A stretch of DNA of 64,000 nt, from NCBI RefSeq assembly GCF_900403705.1, contig NZ_OUNR01000020.1:1-64000 (forward strand), read 5' to 3'. The stretch is from Nitrospira lenta. Lineage in GTDB: Bacteria; Nitrospirota; Nitrospiria; Nitrospirales; Nitrospiraceae. Positions 62,144 through 64,000 of this stretch are shown here, piece by piece. The notes beneath the pieces are model-generated. The model was not told where the DNA came from, ran no database searches, and worked only from the letters and a program-made list of their open reading frames with translations. The position numbers were made by a program, and so were the translations under genes. Within the stretch, counting starts at the first letter, position 1. Every line of letters begins with the position of its first letter.

Positions 62144-63537
62144 TGTGCCTCCCCTTGACGCCTAGCGGTTCGCCGGGCTTCATTCACGAGCGTTGCGGCG
62201 ATCTCCGGTCGGCTGGAAAAGTGCAGATGGGTATAGAGCGCCAGCACATTGTCCAGCATGAGCCCGTCCTGCCCCTGTGAGCCGCCTCGCGTATCACTCA
62301 GCGAACAAGCAAAGTCGAGCGGCCCGCGCGGCACCAGCGTCGAGTAATGAAACTCGTGCCCCCTTGCGATGATGCCGGAGTCACCAAGAACGCACGGCTG
62401 GGATAATGCCACCGTTCGATATCCCAACATCATGCCGGCCTTCCCCATCACCGCTTCAGCGGGAAACAACCCGACCATCTCATGTGATCGCCCCTCAAAG
62501 TCACGAATCGCCTGCGTGAGGTACATCATGCCGCCGCATTCCGCATAGATCGTTCCGCCCTGTTTGGCAAAATCTCTGATCGCCCTTCGCATGGAGCTAT
62601 TCCCCGCCAACGCCGCTCCGTGCAGTTCCGGATACCCCCCGCCGAGATACAACATGCCCACATCATCGGGAATTGTTTCGTCCGTGAGTGGAGAAAATGG
62701 AACCAGCTCGGCTCCCTCCGCTTCCAGCAATTCAAGATTCTCAGGGTAGTAAAAGCAAAAGGCTAGGTCCTGCGCAACGCCGATGCGAACTCTCACCTTC
62801 CCTCGACTTTGCAAGCAGGAAGACGGGGAGGTCGCCTCTTCCATCCCACCGCACGAGCCGGCCAGGGATTCAATCCGATCCAGATCGACCGTGTCGGCCG
62901 CAGCCTTCGCTAGTCGGGCATAGAGTTCGCCGGTCCCCTGCTCCATCGCGGTCACCAGTCCGAGATGGCGATCGGTGATCGTCACCGCCTGATCCGGTCG
63001 CAAATAACCCACCGCCGCCACGTTCGTGTACCGCCCGACCGCTTCCTTGAGCAACTGGTAGTGCCCCTCGCTGCTGACCCGATTGAACAGGACACCCACG
63101 ACCTTCAACGCCGGATCGAACTGCGCATACCCCGACACCATCGCCGCAGCGGAACGGGCCATCGCACTGCCGTCGATGACCAGAAGAACCGGCGCATTTA
63201 ACTGCTTGGCAAGTTCCGCCGTGCTGCCGATCTCGTTCACCGGCGAACTGCCGTCGAATAGTCCCATCATCCCTTCGATGATCGAGATGTCCGCATCCGC
63301 AGCAGCCTTCGCAAAAATTGCGCGATTGAGGTCCGCCCCCAACATCCACCCGTCCAGATTCCGAGAGACACGCCCAGTGGCCGCCGTGTGATGGCCGGGA
63401 TCGATAAAATCCGGACCTGCCTTGAACGGCTGTATCCGGCGGCCCCGCTGTCGCAGAGCCGCCAGGATGGCCAATGTCACCGTCGTCTTGCCGACCCCGC
63501 TGGACGTGCCTGCAATGACCAGTCGAGAATAGTTCAA
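62140..63537 (-). CDS. cbiA: Cobyrinate a,c-diamide synthase CbiA/CobB
   Basis: Amidates the a and c carboxylates of the corrin ring. 465 residues from a TTG with AAGGG 7 bases upstream. P-loop AGTSSGVGKTTVTLAI near residue 9-24, FIDPGHHTAATGR near 46, IEGMMGLFDG near 92. Glutaminase domain with nucleophile Cys in YAECGGMMYL near 340 and a catalytic His in the C-terminal region. Present whether the ring is made aerobically or anaerobically; the ring-building genes are not here. Confidence 0.94.
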   Translation of the reverse strand: MNYSRLVIAGTSSGVGKTTVTLAILAALRQRGRRIQPFKAGPDFIDPGHHTAATGRVSRNLDGWMLGADLNRAIFAKAAADADISIIEGMMGLFDGSSPVNEIGSTAELAKQLNAPVLLVIDGSAMARSAAAMVSGYAQFDPALKVVGVLFNRVSSEGHYQLLKEAVGRYTNVAAVGYLRPDQAVTITDRHLGLVTAMEQGTGELYARLAKAAADTVDLDRIESLAGSCGGMEEATSPSSCLQSRGKVRVRIGVAQDLAFCFYYPENLELLEAEGAELVPFSPLTDETIPDDVGMLYLGGGYPELHGAALAGNSSMRRAIRDFAKQGGTIYAECGGMMYLTQAIRDFEGRSHEMVGLFPAEAVMGKAGMMLGYRTVALSQPCVLGDSGIIARGHEFHYSTLVPRGPLDFACSLSDTRGGSQGQDGLMLDNVLALYTHLHFSSRPEIAATLVNEARRTARRQGEAQ

Positions 63538-63546
63538 CTGATGCCC

Positions 63547-64000
63547 TTATTTCGCATCGTAGTTCACTCGCACGCCCGCGAAAATTGATCGAATGGGAGT
63601 GCCGTAGTAGAGCACTTCCTCATACTTCTCGTTGAAAATATTGTCGGCGCGCACATAGGCTTGCACCTGCTTCATGACATCGTAGGTCGCGGAAAGATTC
63701 CATACATCAAACGCCCGCATTTTTTCCGTACTATTGACATCATTGAACCGCGATCCGACATATCGTCCTTCAAGATTGATCCTGAGCGGGTCAATTGGCT
63801 GGTAACTGACAATCAGGCTCCATTGGTCAACCGGCATGCGCGGGGATCGATTACCCGGATACTGTTGAAGATTCCGACTGATGGTATTGGTGTATTGCGC
63901 CTGCACATCCAAACTCTTGATCAACGGAACATCCCGAATGACGGCATACTTCACGCTGGCTTCCCATCCTTTCGTTCCCACAAGACCGGCATTCTCAGCG
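63547..64000 (-). CDS. TonB-dependent receptor, C-terminal end (partial; BtuB candidate)
   Basis: The frame is open to the window edge, so the protein continues beyond 64000. The visible 150 residues are beta-barrel strands ending in VRADNIFNEKYEEVLYYG and FAGVRVNYDAK, the standard TonB-receptor C terminus. It is 9 bases before cbiA, so transport of cobalamin or a precursor is the natural guess (BtuB-like), but the substrate is not shown by this part. Confidence 0.75.
   Translation of the reverse strand, partial: AENAGLVGTKGWEASVKYAVIRDVPLIKSLDVQAQYTNTISRNLQQYPGNRSPRMPVDQWSLIVSYQPIDPLRINLEGRYVGSRFNDVNSTEKMRAFDVWNLSATYDVMKQVQAYVRADNIFNEKYEEVLYYGTPIRSIFAGVRVNYDAK

Overview
The window reads as a chromosomal segment of a Gram-negative bacterium with moderately high GC content. 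The outer-membrane genes (lptF, lptG, lpxD, a BamA-like barrel protein, a TonB-dependent receptor), many secreted lipoproteins and c-type haem proteins, and the general protein style fit Nitrospirota, most likely a Nitrospira-type nitrifier. That assignment is inference from family resemblance, because no rRNA or other phylogenetic marker lies in the window. I saw no tRNA, rRNA or CRISPR array.

Layout. 1-2.1 kb: the 3' end of a PKD-repeat surface protein and an Ig-repeat lipoprotein. 2.1-6.6 kb: dnaE and accA. 6.6-22.5 kb: mostly single housekeeping or hypothetical genes (ferritin-like protein, flavoprotein, DUF488, aldo/keto reductase, BamA-like protein, small secreted proteins, DEAD-box helicase, pyrophosphatase, HrpB helicase, pseudouridine synthase). 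22.5-25.6 kb: a FAD/Fe-S dehydrogenase with a tiny membrane-anchored dihaem cytochrome. 25.6-28.7 kb: a scarred accessory patch with two copies of an FKBP-like lipoprotein cassette, a decapitated matrixin-type metalloprotease, relics of REP-associated (RAYT) transposases, and a RelBE-type pair whose toxin carries a nonsense codon. 28.7-32.2 kb: a hydroxyacid dehydrogenase, a TPR protein and a cold-shock protein. 32.3-37.3 kb: lptF-lptG-fabF-acp-lpxD, an LPS export and lipid A acylation block.

38.4-52.2 kb is a chemosensory cluster, all on the minus strand, of the type IV pilus (Pil-Chp-like) class. In order of transcription it holds a secreted haem protein (Tll0287/DUF3365), a PilH-like receiver, CheW, MCP, a 1123-aa CheA with three Hpt domains and a C-terminal receiver, two divergent CheW proteins, a receiver-coiled-coil protein, a degenerate Hpt-like protein, an ExeA-like AAA ATPase and an HD-GYP protein. 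The HD-GYP protein carries a fused paralogue of the Hpt-like protein. A sigma54-like promoter lies upstream of the first gene.

52.4-64.0 kb is a tightly overlapping minus-strand cobalamin block: TonB receptor, cbiA, cobA-type adenosyltransferase, a Cys-rich CWC protein, a BtuM-like membrane protein, bluB, pduO-type adenosyltransferase, cobU, cobT, cobS, cbiB, cobD, cbiZ and cobQ. It covers corrin amidation, adenosylation, lower-ligand synthesis, nucleotide-loop assembly and salvage; corrin-ring genes are not in the window. Two copies of a roughly 120-130 bp inverted-repeat element (15.9 kb and 61.4 kb) link the housekeeping and B12 regions.
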